From positions 5,631,001-5,695,000 of the forward strand of contig JAINUG010000005.1 of NCBI GenBank assembly GCA_029706075.1: a stretch of 64,000 nt of DNA. The letters run 5' to 3'. The notes under the pieces are model-generated. The model saw nothing but the letters and a program-made list of their open reading frames with translations, ran no database searches and was not told the DNA's origin. Both the position numbers and the translations under genes were made by a program. The DNA comes from Aldrovandia affinis (Eukaryota; Chordata; Actinopteri; Notacanthiformes; Halosauridae). Shown here piece by piece: positions 11,646-21,371 of the stretch (position 1 is its first letter; each line of letters opens with the position of its first letter).

Positions 11646-12196
11646 CATTTAGTTCTTTCTATTAGCAAATAAGAATACATAATGCCGTTCAGCCCATCTA
11701 GGCTTGTCATGTCCTAATCTAAAGAGTATCTAGTACTGCATCTAGCCTAGACTTGAATAGCCCAAGTGTTTCTGCCTCTACTACCTGACCTGGCAAGCTG
11801 TTCCAGGCATTTAAAACTCTCTGTGTAAAGAAAAACGTCCTAATATCTGTGCGGAATTTGCCTTTAACTCATTTCCACCTGTGGTCTCTTGTTCTGCTGA
11901 CCCAATTTACCTTAAAACATCTTTGGTAATTCACTTTGTTAATCCCTTTTAGGAATTTAAAAACCTAAATCAACCCCCCCCTAAGTCTCTGTTTGCTAAG
12001 CTTAAATAGATTGAGTGCCTTAAGTCTATCCTCATAACTTTTACCCTTCATACCAGGTATCAGTTTAGTTGCCCTTCTTTGAACTTTTTCAAGAGCTTAT
12101 ATCTTTCTTGTTGTGCGGTGCCCTGAATTGCACACAGTATTCGAAGTGAGGTCTGACAAAGGCATTATATAACATTAACATAGCCTCCTTTGATTT

Positions 12197-12587
12197 CTAC
12201 TCAATACTTTTTGCTATGTATCCCAGCATCCTGTTGGCTTTTTTCACTGCTGTAGCACACTGCTTTGATACAGATAGACTTTGATCAACTACAATTCCTA
12301 AGTCTTTTTCAAATTGAACACCTACTAACTTTTCTCCTCCCATAAAACTCCTGTCTAATGTTTTTATTTCCCACATGCATAACTTTACATTTATCAATAT
12401 TGAATGTCATCTGCCACGTATCTGCACATTCTTGGATTTTGTTTAAATCATCTTGGATTACTTTAGTAGATTCCAAACTGTTTGCCAAACCCCCGGGTGT
12501 AGCATCATCTGCAAATGTAACTATTTTGCTACTAACGTCCACATCAAGATCATTTATGTAAATAAGGAAGAGCAGAAGTCCCGGCAC
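12197..12587 (-). pseudogene. LINE reverse transcriptase, catalytic and C-terminal part
   Basis: 12309-12587 encodes LLFLIYINDLD and the catalytic box FADDA (the usual FADDT with A for T). 12197-12397, in another frame, continues with VGVQFEKDLGIVVDQSLSV and CATAVKKANRMLGYI. A frameshift near 12320-12390 separates them. The polymerase cannot be made intact. Confidence 0.8.
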
Positions 12588-12658
12588 TGATCACTGTGGG
12601 ACTCCACTGCCAACAGGACCTAGGTCAGAGAGGAACTTGCAGGCAATTATGAACCCAC

Positions 12659-13139
12659 TGTCACGACTCGACCAGCAAACGGGCATTTCCCCCAAACACC
12701 GATCATCAGGAGAAGTGAAATGCCCAGGAATGCACAATCCCAATCAGGACAATGACTGACAGCTGTTAGCCCTGAAGGGTATTTAACCTTCTAGCTTCCC
12801 TAGCACTGCGCTTGAACATTCACTGCCATTAGCCTTGTCTCACCTGTTGTGTTTGTGTTCTCGCCACCCTGAAAAGTTTGTCGTTTGTTTCAAAGTTCCA
12901 AGTGTTTAGTTTATTCCATACCCCGGAATACGTTTTGAGTTTTACTGTTTCGCTTGTTTTGTTTTCTCCTGCTCGTTTCTTGTTTTAGTTTATTTGTTAG
13001 TATTTTTCCGTGTCTGTTCAGACACTATTTTGCCGTTTCCTCATATCTGCGTTTAAGTAAAATAAAGAACCTTAAAACGCCTCTCTGCATCCTGGGTCTC
13101 TCGCCTGCAATTGATTCCAAACCAACAACATTCCTGATA
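12659..13139 (+). repeat. solo LTR with 5-bp target duplication
   Basis: It begins TGTCACGACTCGACCAGC and ends ACATTCCTGATA. CCCAC flanks it on both sides (12654-12658 and 13140-13144). An AATAAAGAACC polyadenylation motif lies near 13060. No internal retroelement sequence is present, so it is the product of LTR-LTR recombination. It interrupts an antisense LINE. Confidence 0.8.
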
Positions 13140-13347
13140 CCCACTCTGAAACAACTCCTGCAATTCCTACTGAATTCATTTTAGCAATGAGCCTCTCATG
13201 TGGTACCTTGTCAAATGCTTTCTGAAAGTCCAAATATATAATATCATAAGCCTGGTTCAGGTCAACACACTTTGTAGCCTCTTCAAAAAAGTCCAGGTTT
13301 GTTAGGCATGACCTCCCTTTGAGACAACCATGTTGGCTCTCCTTTAA

Positions 13348-13507
13348 CCCATTTAGAAAATAAAAACTATTATTATTTTCTTAAAAGAGGGTTTTCTGGA
13401 AAAAATAAAAAAAAGCAGACACCAACGTGCACATTTCCCCACGTCTATTTCAGTTAATCACAGTGCATTTCATTAATCGCAAAAGGCCTACTCCAGGTCT
13501 TAATGGG
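13348..13507. mobile_element. small piggyBac-like MITE with TTAA duplication
   Basis: The 160 bp element begins CCCATTTAG and ends TCTTAATGGG, an imperfect inverted repeat with CCC/GGG tips. TTAA lies on both sides (13344-13347 and 13508-13511). It interrupts the LINE and has no coding capacity. CCC...GGG tips on a TTAA target are the signature of piggyBac-type elements. Confidence 0.7.
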
Positions 13508-13760
13508 TTAAAATACTATTATTTTTCAAGAATGATTCCAACTTACATCCGATGCAAGTTAAACTGACAGGCCTATAGTTCCCTGGGTCAGTACGGTCCC
13601 CCTTCTTATATATTGGAATTATACTACCCTGCTTCCAGTCATCTGGTATTTCTCCAGTGATTATGGATTGCATAAAAATAACTGTCAATGGTTTATATAT
13701 AATTTCCCCAAGTTCTACATTACTATGTTTTTTTATTGCAATCACAACCACCATCCAAAA
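13500..13760 (-). pseudogene. LINE reverse transcriptase, N-terminal fragment
   Basis: Encodes IIYKPLTVIFMQSI, then IPDDWKQGSIIPIYKKGD and NYRPVSLTC, the first RT blocks. Upstream (above about 13760) the LINE gives way to an ACCACC-rich stretch and AT-rich DNA, so the LINE is 5'-truncated there. Confidence 0.75.
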
Positions 13761-13764
13761 CACA

Positions 13765-14280
13765 ACCACCATCCACACCACAACTATATCACACCACAAC
13801 CAACATCTATTCTTTTTTTGGTATTGCAATCAATTCTTCAAATTGGCCTAATTTATGTTTTATTTGTGACATATTATATCAGTTTACTTTGTTTATTTTA
13901 AATCTTCATATAAAAGTTGATATAAAACTAGGAAATACTTTATTTATTTATTATTAGACTATGAACTGTATATAGGCTCCTAAGAATTCATCACATGCCC
14001 AATACATGTAAAAACAACCAAGGAAGTTAACTAGTTATTGAAAACAATTTAAATTAGTCTACTGCCCTGTAAATTACCACTAAGTATTGGTGGCAGCTAG
14101 CTAGTTGGCATACGAATTCTAGGCTATTTTAAATTAATCACATCCAAAATATGTATAAACAACCCAACAAATGAACTGGACATTGAAAATAAGTCTATTA
14201 CATCGTAAAAGACCACCAACTATCGTGACACCTGTCACTACACACTGGAAGTTGCCAGCAGCCACTTCCTGCTACTAGCT
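13765..14280. other. AT-rich noncoding stretch
   Basis: Starts with an irregular ACAACCACCATCC repeat (13745-13805), then AT-rich sequence. No gene is seen. Confidence 0.4.
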
Positions 14281-14282
14281 GG

Positions 14283-14428
14283 TGGTTCTGTGTGGCTCAG
14301 TGGGTAGAGCACAGCGTTGGCAACGCTTAGGTTGTGGGTTCAATCCCCACTAGGGCCACATATACTGAAAATGTATGCATTCATTACTGTAAGTCGCTTT
14401 GGATAAAAGCGTCTGCTAAATGGCATAT
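14283..14428 (+). repeat. tRNA-derived SINE
   Basis: A-box-like TGGCTCAGTGGGTAGAGC and B-box-like GGGTTCAATCCCC give a tRNA-like head. It is followed by AAAATGTATGCATTCATTAC and the tail AGTCGCTTTGGATAAAAGCG. An antisense copy of the same family is at 28.3 kb. The fold-back element starts at a TA directly next to its tail. Confidence 0.8.
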
Positions 14429-14429
14429 A

Positions 14430-16063
14430 CAGTGGGTTCGGAAAGTATTCAGACCCCCTTAAATTTTCACTCTTTGTCATATTGCAGCCATTTGCTAAAA
14501 TCAATTAATTTCATTTTTTTCCTCGTTCATGCACACACAGCACCCAATATTGTCAGAAAAACACAGACTTGTAGAAATTTTTGCAGATTTATTACAAAAT
14601 AAACACTGAAATATCACATGGCCATAAGTATTCAGACCCTTTGCTGTGACACTTGTATATTTAACTCAGGTGCTGTCCAATTCTTCTGATCATCCTTGAG
14701 ATGGGCCTACACCTTCATTGGAGTCCAGCTGTGCTTAATTATATTGATTGGACTTGATTTGGAAAGGCACACACCTGTCTATGTAAGGTCCCACAGTTGA
14801 CAGTGCATGTCAGAGTAAAAACCAAGCCATGAAGTCCTAGGAACTCTCCATAGACCTCCGAGATAGAATTGTGTTTAGGCATAGATCTGGGGAAGGGTAT
14901 AAAAACATTGCTAAAGCATTGAAAGCACCCAGGAGAACAGTGGGCTCCATCATTGTGAAATGGAATAAGTTTGAAACCACCACAACTCTTCTTAGAGCTG
15001 GCCGTCTGGCCAAACTAAGTAACCGGGCAAGAAGGGACATGGTCAGGGAGGTGACCAAGAACCCAATGGCCACTCTAAGAGAGCTTCAGAGTTCCTCTGC
15101 AGTGATGGGAGAACCTGGTAGAAGGACAAACATCTCTGCAGCACTCCCATCAATCAGACCTTTATGGTAGCACTTGGCATTCAGGCCAAAAGTTTCAATT
15201 TGTGTCTCATCAGACCGGATAATCTTTTTCCTGATGCTCTTAGAGTCCTTTAAGTACCATTTGGCAAACTCCAGGTGGGCTGTCATATGCCTTTCACTCA
15301 GAAGTAGCTTCCGTCTAGCCACTACCATAAAGGTCTGATTGATGGGAGTGCTGCAGAGATGTTTGTCCTTCTACCAGGTTCTCCCATCGCTGCAGAGGAA
15401 CTCTGAAGCTCTCTTAGAGTGGCCATTGGGTTCTTGGTCACCTCCTGACCATGTCCCTTCTTGCCCGGTTACTTAGTTTGGCCAGACGGCCAGCTCTAAG
15501 AAGAGTTGTGGTGGTTTCAAACTTATTCCATTTCACAATGATGGAGCCCACTGTTCTCCTGGGTGCTTTCAATGCTTTAGCAATGTTTTTATACCCTTCC
15601 CCAGATCTATGCCTCAACACAATTCTATCTCGGAGGTCTATGGAGAGTTCCTAGGACTTCATGGCTTGGTTTTTACTCTGACATGCACTGTCAACTGTGG
15701 GACCTTACATAGACAGGTGTGTGCCTTTCCAAATCAAGTCCAATCAATATAATTAAGCACAGCTGGACTCCAATGAAGGTGTAGGCCCATTTCAAGGATG
15801 ATCAGAAGAATTGGACAGCACCTGAGTTAAATATACAAGTGTCACAGCAAAGGGTCTGAATACTTATGGCCATGTGAAATTTCAGTGTTTATTTTGTAAT
15901 AAATCTGCAAAAATGTCTACAAGTCTGTGTTTTTCTGACAATATTGGGTGCTGTGTGTGCATGAACGAGGAAAAAAAATGAAATTAATTGATTTTAGCAA
16001 ATGGCTGCAATATGACAAAGAGTGAAAAATTTAAGGGGGTCTGAATACTTTCCGAACCCACTG
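14430..16063. mobile_element. fold-back Tc1-like element with about 741-bp inverted arms
   Basis: Left arm 14430-15170 and right arm 15322-16063 are reverse complements with only scattered differences. They surround a 151 bp loop. Tips are CAGTGGGTTCGGAAAGTATT, flanked by TA. Each arm holds the terminal repeat and the transposase N-terminal third (HRSGEGYKNIAKALKAP, then GSIIVKWNKFETTTTLLRAG). The loop, read on the minus strand, continues that transposase through SDETQIETFG and then runs into the second arm. The element is therefore half a transposon joined to an inverted copy of its own end. Non-autonomous. Confidence 0.92.
15086..15328 (-). pseudogene. Tc1 transposase middle fragment in the fold-back loop
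   Basis: Encodes VVARRKLLLSERHMTAHLEF and SDETQIETFGLNAKCYH, containing the first catalytic Asp. It then crosses into the opposite arm (GLIDGSAAEMF). The other two catalytic residues are absent from the whole element. Confidence 0.85.
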
Positions 16064-16457
16064 TATATATTATATATATTATATATTATTATATATTAGC
16101 TGCCACAAAATGATTGAACCCCCTCTCCACATCCGGGCACTTAGCTAGGAAAAAGTATAAGATCGTGGATTTGGCAGCATGAAATAGCATAGATATACAG
16201 CTCTAGAAAAAATTAAGAGACCACTGCAAAATGATCAGTTTCTCTGGTTTTACTATTTATAGGTATGTGTTTGAGTAAAAATGAACATTTTTGTTTTATT
16301 CTATAAACTACTGACAACATTTCTCCAAATTCCAAATAAACATATTGTCATTTAGAGCATTTATTGGCAGAAAATGACAACTGGTCAAAACAACAAAAAA
16401 GATGCAGTGTTTTCAGACCTTTAATAATGCAAAGAAAACAAGTTCATATTCATTTTT

Positions 16458-16832
16458 TGTATTTTATTTATTTCAAATTATTCCCTGTTTTTCTCCCAAT
16501 TTGGTTGCCAATTATACCCTCTATTTATCTCAATTCACCCTCCCCCACGAGTCTGCCACCCGTCCTCCAGGTCGAGACACTATTTCCGGGCCGATTTTAT
16601 CCGCCTCTTCCGAGACGGAATTCTACCACGGATGCCTTTTTCCTGCTCCTCGATGGACTCGTGCCGGCTCACCCTCCCCCCTTCCCCGGAGACGGACAGC
16701 CAAAAGCCGCCTCCGATCGGGTGTGCCGACCAGGGCCGGTCTGGTAGAGACGCGGGTTTCGAACTGTGTCCCTGATAGGCAGCGCACACCACACCGGACC
16801 AGCCAAAGCGTTAGACTGCTACGCTATCTGCC
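16458..16832 (-). repeat. tRNA-derived SINE with 13-bp target duplication
   Basis: CATATTCATTTTT occurs at 16445-16457 and again at 16833-16845. On the minus strand the insert starts GGCAGATAGCGTAGCAGTCT (A-box region) and has GTTCGAAACCC as B box. It ends toward the left in an AT-rich tail. The GC-rich body yields long but meaningless open frames on both strands. Confidence 0.85.
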
Positions 16833-16904
16833 CATATTCATTTTTAAACAACACAATACTAATGTTTTAACTTAGGAAGAGTTCAGAAATCAATATTTGG
16901 TGGA

Positions 16905-17910
16905 ATAACCCTGATTTGCAATCACAGCTTTCATGCATCTTGGCATGCTCTCCACCAGTCTTTCACATTGCTGTTGGGTGACTTTATGCCACTCCTGGTG
17001 CAAAAATTCAAGCAGCTCAGCTTTGTTTGATGGGTTGTGACCATCCATCTTCCTCTTGATCACATTCCAGAGGTTTTCAATGGGATTCAGGTCTGGAGAT
17101 TGGGCTGGCTATGACAGGGTCTTGATCTGGTGGTCTTCCATCCACACCTTGATTGACCTGGCTGTGTGGCATGGAGCATTGTCCTGCTGGAAAAAACAAT
17201 CCTCAGAGTTGGGGAACATTGTCAGAGCAGAAGGAAGCAAGTTTTCTTCCAGGATAACCTTGTACGTGGCTTGATTCATGCGTCCTTCACAAATCTCCCC
17301 GATTCCAGCCTTGGTGAAGACCCCCAGATCATCATCAATCCTCCACCAAATTTCACAGTGGGTGCGAGACACTGTGGCTTGTACCAGGTCTCCGTCTAAC
17401 CATTAGATGACCAGTTGTTGGGCAAAGCTGAAAATTGGACTCATCAGAGAAGATGACCTTACTCCAGTCCTCTACAGTCCAATCCTTGTGGTCTTTTGCA
17501 AACCTCAGCCTGGCTCTTCTTTGCTTCTCATTGATGAAAGGCTTTTTTCTAGCTTTGTACTTCAGCCCTGCCCCTAGGAGCCTGTTTCGAACCGTCCTTG
17601 CCATGCACTTCACCCCAGCTGCCATTTGCCATTATTTTTGTAGGTCACTTGATGTCATCCTATGGTTGTTAAGTGACATTCGAATGAGTTGGCGGTCATT
17701 CCGGTCAGTAGAGAGTCATTTTCGCCCTCTGCCGGTCTGCAGCTTTGTTGTCACCAATATCTGCTGCCTGACCTTGTTCATATGAGCCACTGTCTTTGAA
17801 ATTTGAAGGATAGAAGCAACCTTACGCTCACTGTATCCCTCTGCCAGTAAAGCCAGAATTTAACCATTCTTTTCCTCACTCAAAACTTTTCTTTTCAACT
17901 CTTTTGGCAT
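16905..17910 (-). pseudogene. Tc1-like transposase, broken
   Basis: It starts near 17910 with KELKRKVLSEEKNG. It continues through GYSERKVASILQISKTVAHM and MARTVRNRLLGAGLKYKARK to FSDESNFQL (first catalytic Asp), then in another frame GIGEICEGRMNQATYK and QQDNAPCHTARS (second Asp). The SPDLNPIEN region with the third acid follows near 17100-17050, partly changed. Stops and frameshifts occur at several points. Confidence 0.8.
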
Positions 17911-18193
17911 GGTCAATAGTTATTTTTTGATTCCAATTACTTTTGAGGTACTACTAGCACATTTTTTGCCATCCAGCTGATCCTGTTGCAAGAGGATAGT
18001 GATGACCACAGCAGTGGTTTTTATACTTTTCCTCAGTAAATAAGATTTGGTTCAGGTGATCACCTAATCAGTACTTCATTAAGTAGAATAAGGTGTGCTT
18101 GTGTTGGTATTCAACAGACACTGGAATGGAATGGCTGCCATACATGTAGAGATGCTGATTTAAGAAAAATTTGGAGTGGTTTTTCCAGAGCTG

Positions 18194-18915
18194 TATATCA
18201 TTAGATAGGACACAGGGGATGCATTTAATTTGTTTGTAGATGTCTCCTCGTAACTCTTCCTCACGTCTCTGCCTCGATTCCATAATGAAACATCACAAGG
18301 AAACAAGGAAGAGATGCAAAGAGAAGTGACAGAGGAAACAAACGTATTTTAAGAAATGGAATGTCCTTGTATTAATGTCACGTTTTTAGTGACGTTAGCG
18401 GTGAGGAATACGGGACAGACACTTCTCAACCTGGAATGCATGAAACATGCAAATGTGTGTGTGTGTGTAAGCAGGCATACACTAATGTTAATGTTCATAA
18501 TTCATTAGCTATATCCCATTCAATTAATAATTGTATGGTTCATAATATGAACACACCTAAAGATAACAATGTATTGATTCAAATTTAAAACAGTAGGCTA
18601 TTTCAATATAGTTATTTTTTCAAACTTCAGTTGCAAGGGTTTGTGGGGCTTTAACATCACAGATCTTTGAAAAACATTTCCGAGTGAGGATACACATATG
18701 TATCCTCCACTGGAGGAGACAACCGAGGAGATCTCATGCTTCTTTCATTTTTCCTGTTTTGTTAAATATGGCGGCAAGATTTTGATTTATGGGTCATGGA
18801 GGAATCGAGGATGGAGGACAGGTCGCAATTGCAAGCAAATTGAATGCACCCAGGGGTTCTCAGACCGTGAAAACTGACATTGGCTAGCACTAGCGAAGTC
18901 TGCTTTACTAGCTAG
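18194..18915. other. noncoding stretch, nothing recognised
   Basis: Contains a short (GT)n at about 18455-18468. No supported gene. Confidence 0.4.
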
Positions 18916-18919
18916 TGCT

Positions 18920-19030
18920 AGTTTGCTACGCTCTGGAACTCCCTCCCCCCACGCATCCGATAGTTGGACGCCTTAACAACATTCAAATCACACCTCAAAA
19001 CCCACCTGTTTAAGCTGGCATATTCATTGT
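18920..19030 (+). pseudogene. 3' scrap of an L2-type LINE
   Basis: CTCTGGAACTCCCTCCCC and AAACCCACCTGTTTAAGCTG encode the LWNSLP and KTHLFKLAY ends of an L2-like reverse-transcriptase protein. The same tail (LLKTHLFTLAYH) ends the LINE at 46.4 kb. Confidence 0.55.
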
Positions 19031-19432
19031 AATGTTTTGTTGTATTGTATATACTGTCCGGGTATCCTGCGGTCATTGGGAGCATCCTTTGTGCATGTCC
19101 TCAAGAAATTAACGTTACGCATACGCGAGGTGCAATACCAACATAAATCGTGGAGGCAGGCAAGAAAGCGGAGGGTGATGGCAAGCCGCTCTACTTCACC
19201 CACTGGCTGACTGTGCGTGTTTTGATGTGTAATGAGCGGGCCCACCCGACAAAGCAAGTCATCAAATGTCCTGGCGGACATACGGAAATACAGATGAGGC
19301 TTTTCATTGTCAATTTCTCTCATCAGTAGAATGAGAGAAACATACTATCCGTCGTTACGCCAGGATACATTTAATCAGTGGTGGGCCGTCAGGGCCTGCA
19401 AGGCCTTCTCTGCTGGCCTAAAAAATATCTGA

Positions 19433-19946
19433 ATCACAGACTGATGTTAATTATATTTTTTCCATGAATACTTATTAAATAATTCCAAATGGTCTGTCCG
19501 CTTCCTTTCATAGCTTTTCTGATTGCGCTGCTTCCAGACGTGTATTTTCATATTAAAGCATTTAACCAATCACATTTCAGCCATCATTTGTTGCCAGGGT
19601 CAAAGAAATCTGCCTGGAGGCCTTCACAATCAGTTCTGCAGGCCCTGTAGCATAAAATAAGTGTTGATCAAACTGTTGCTTCAACCAATCAGATTTTGAG
19701 TTGGGGACACGAAGGCCTTCTAGAAGGCCTAGGTAACGTCAGCGTATTCACACCCTTTGATTGGATAGTCAGAGAGTGTCTGACGATGATGTAATGTGAT
19801 TGGTTAAATGCTTTAATATGAAAATACACGTCTGGAAGCAGCGCAATCAGGGAAAAGCTATGAAAGGAAGCGGACAGACCATTTGGAATTATTTAATAAG
19901 TATTCATGGACAAAATATAATTAACATCAGTCTGTGATTCAGACAT
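19433..19946. repeat. inverted repeat inside the hAT element, pair 1
   Basis: The arm at 19433-19578 (TCACAGACTGATGTTAATTA onward) returns as its reverse complement at 19794-19946. About 215 bp separate the arms. The right arm leads straight into the transposase C-terminal frame. Confidence 0.85.
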
Positions 19947-20146
19947 TTGAGCGGACATTTTCAGCCCTAAAGCGAATTAAAACTTATGCCAGAAATACGA
20001 CAGGGCAGGCTCGACTTTCAGCATTAGCTTCGATGGCGATAGAAAAGGACTTCTTGATGGAACTGAAACACACGGATAATCTGTACGACAGAGTAATTGA
20101 ACTCTTTTTGAGGAAAGAAAGGGGGATGGATTTTGTGTACAAATAA
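19934..20146 (+). pseudogene. hAT transposase C-terminal dimerisation region
   Basis: Encodes FERTFSALKRIKTYARNTTG and LSALASMAIEKDFLMEL, ending KERGMDFVYK. This matches the hATC block of fish hAT transposases. The catalytic part upstream is absent. Confidence 0.8.
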
Positions 20147-20320
20147 TAAGGATTTTTGGTGAGTAAAATGTTGCTATTTTCCTAAATAATATTGCAATTT
20201 TATGAGGTTATTATTGATGATTTTTATGTGTGTCGCAGCTGTAGCACCCCGGGTTTGTTTCTTCAGTAAAGGCATTTATTCTGGATACACGAGTTATCTA
20301 TCTTCGATGCAACGGCAACG

Positions 20321-20826
20321 AGTGTCTGTTCGGTTTGTTTTTGCACTTTGTTTATTTATCTTTCTTCAGTCATGTTTCATTCTCGTTCTGTTCCACGTCT
20401 GTCATTGTTCCTGTTCGAGTTCCTCTCCTTGTCTTGTCATGCACTTCGGGAAATTCTATGTTTCGTTTTTTTAGGGAGGAGGAGGAACGCATAAAGAAAT
20501 CTGCGTGCGAATAAAGCGGAACGTGAGAAGCGTACAGAGATAGGACGAGAGAGAATGACAGCGATAGTTAGAAGCGTGAGATAATTAGTGATTAGTAGTG
20601 TTAGTAACTTAATCTAAATCCTTAATGTTAGTAGATTAGTTGGTTAGTACTATATACAACTAATATATACAAAGTGTAATTAGAAAGTAAGAAGGAAGTA
20701 AAACGAGATTAGAAACGAAGACGGAAAAACCGAAACATAGAATTTCCCGAAGTGCATGACAGAACGAGAATGAAACATGACTGAAGAAAGATAAATAAAG
20801 TGCAAAAACAAACCGAACAGACACTC
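20321..20826. repeat. inverted repeat inside the hAT element, pair 2
   Basis: The left arm (GAGTGTCTGTTCGGTTTGTT, 20321 onward to about 20470) and the right arm (20725-20826) are reverse complements. The right arm lacks about 40 bp found in the left arm near 20390-20432. A purine-rich spacer separates them. Confidence 0.8.
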
Positions 20827-20985
20827 AAAACATAACAATAAGATGGCTTTTATAGCCATAAAATAGTTATTGAGGGGTGGATTGATTCAGACGGAGCACT
20901 ACTGAAGGCCTAGGTGTGAAATGCACGGCCCGCCACTGCATTTAATGATCTAATATACCATCTCCGTTGTTTAGTTGAGTTTATT

Positions 20986-21306
20986 TGACATTTCGCTTTT
21001 AAACATCCAGCCAGACAAAAAGTATGCAGTGGAGTATGTAAACAATGCTACTCGCGTTGCGTATACATTCATGTTGAACTTGATTAAGATAAGTACATTT
21101 AGGCTCTTAGTATCACAGACATACTACATTGACATGCATATCCAGCCTATATAACTTAAGTATCGCATTTTATTCAAAGTCATATTGAATCTTTATCTAA
21201 AACACACTTCTTTCAATAAAAAAATGTTAATTGATTTTCTGGCCACTTTTCTGGGTGCCAATGGGCATTTCCAGGTAATGCCCTCCATAAGATGGCGACA
21301 GTATAG
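20986..21306. other. noncoding stretch, nothing recognised
   Basis: May include unrecognised 5' Harbinger sequence next to 20985. No open frame is supported. Confidence 0.35.
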
Positions 21307-21366
21307 GACCTCCCGGGTGGTCTAGTGGTTACAATGTTCGATGCTGTCCACTGCGACCGGGGTTCG
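21307..21366 (+). repeat. tRNA-like SINE head
   Basis: GACCTCCCGGGTGGTCTAGTGG then GACCGGGGTTCGA show A- and B-box-like blocks. The rest is truncated and joins a Tc1-type terminal repeat. The same head type occurs at 25560 and, antisense, at 40.1 kb. Confidence 0.6.
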
Positions 21367-21371
21367 AAAAA

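Larger units (their letters stand above)
11650..13700 (-). mobile_element. 5'-truncated CR1-like LINE, split by two insertions
   Basis: Read on the minus strand it encodes the RT region from IPDDWKQGSIIPIYKKGD through NYRPVSLTCI, FLIYINDLDVDVSSKI and VTFADDA to the thumb and C-terminal tail. The tail ends in decayed sequence near 11650. It is interrupted by a solo LTR (12659-13139) and a small TTAA element (13348-13507); the coding sense resumes on the other side of each. I assign it to the CR1/jockey side of the LINEs from the RT motifs; the exact clade is not certain. Confidence 0.8.
16198..18193 (-). mobile_element. Tc1-like transposon interrupted by a SINE
   Basis: The left tip CAGCTCTAGAAAAAATTAAG and the inverted right tip CAGCTCTGGAAAAACCACTC are flanked by TA-rich DNA. 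It is a widespread fish family with AAGAGACCACTGCAAAATGA at the end. Transposase is on the minus strand. A SINE with exact target duplication sits at 16458-16832. Confidence 0.85.
19376..20938 (+). mobile_element. hAT transposon, internally rearranged, with 8-bp target duplication
   Basis: CATTTAAT flanks both sides (19368-19375 and 20939-20946). The tips CAGTGGTGGGCCGTC and, inverted, CAGTGGCGGGCCGTG form the terminal repeats. Only the C-terminal dimerisation end of the transposase remains (19934-20146). Two separate palindromes occupy much of the interior. Confidence 0.88.
19024..20985 (-). pseudogene. PIF/Harbinger transposase fragment, split by a hAT element
   Basis: 19024-19323 encodes YFRMSARTFDDLLCRVGPL, then ERLAITLRFLACL, the start of a Harbinger (HARBI1-like) nuclease. 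Upstream on the minus strand the sequence continues as SLNVSWRNDG up to the hAT target site and resumes at 20947-20985 as RWYIRS. A stop interrupts it before MREIDNEK. The catalytic acids of the C-terminal half are missing. Confidence 0.75.

Noticed and set aside
13657..13957. Plus-strand frames with His/Thr-rich repeats
   Set aside because: They come from an ACCACC-type simple repeat at 13745-13805 next to a LINE.
16364..16875. Overlapping open frames of 127-157 codons
   Set aside because: They lie within an antisense SINE and its Tc1 flank; no protein family and no start context.
20202..20474. 90-codon frame with hydrophobic segments in the hAT element
   Set aside because: It is the T-rich arm of an internal palindrome; the hydrophobicity follows from base composition.
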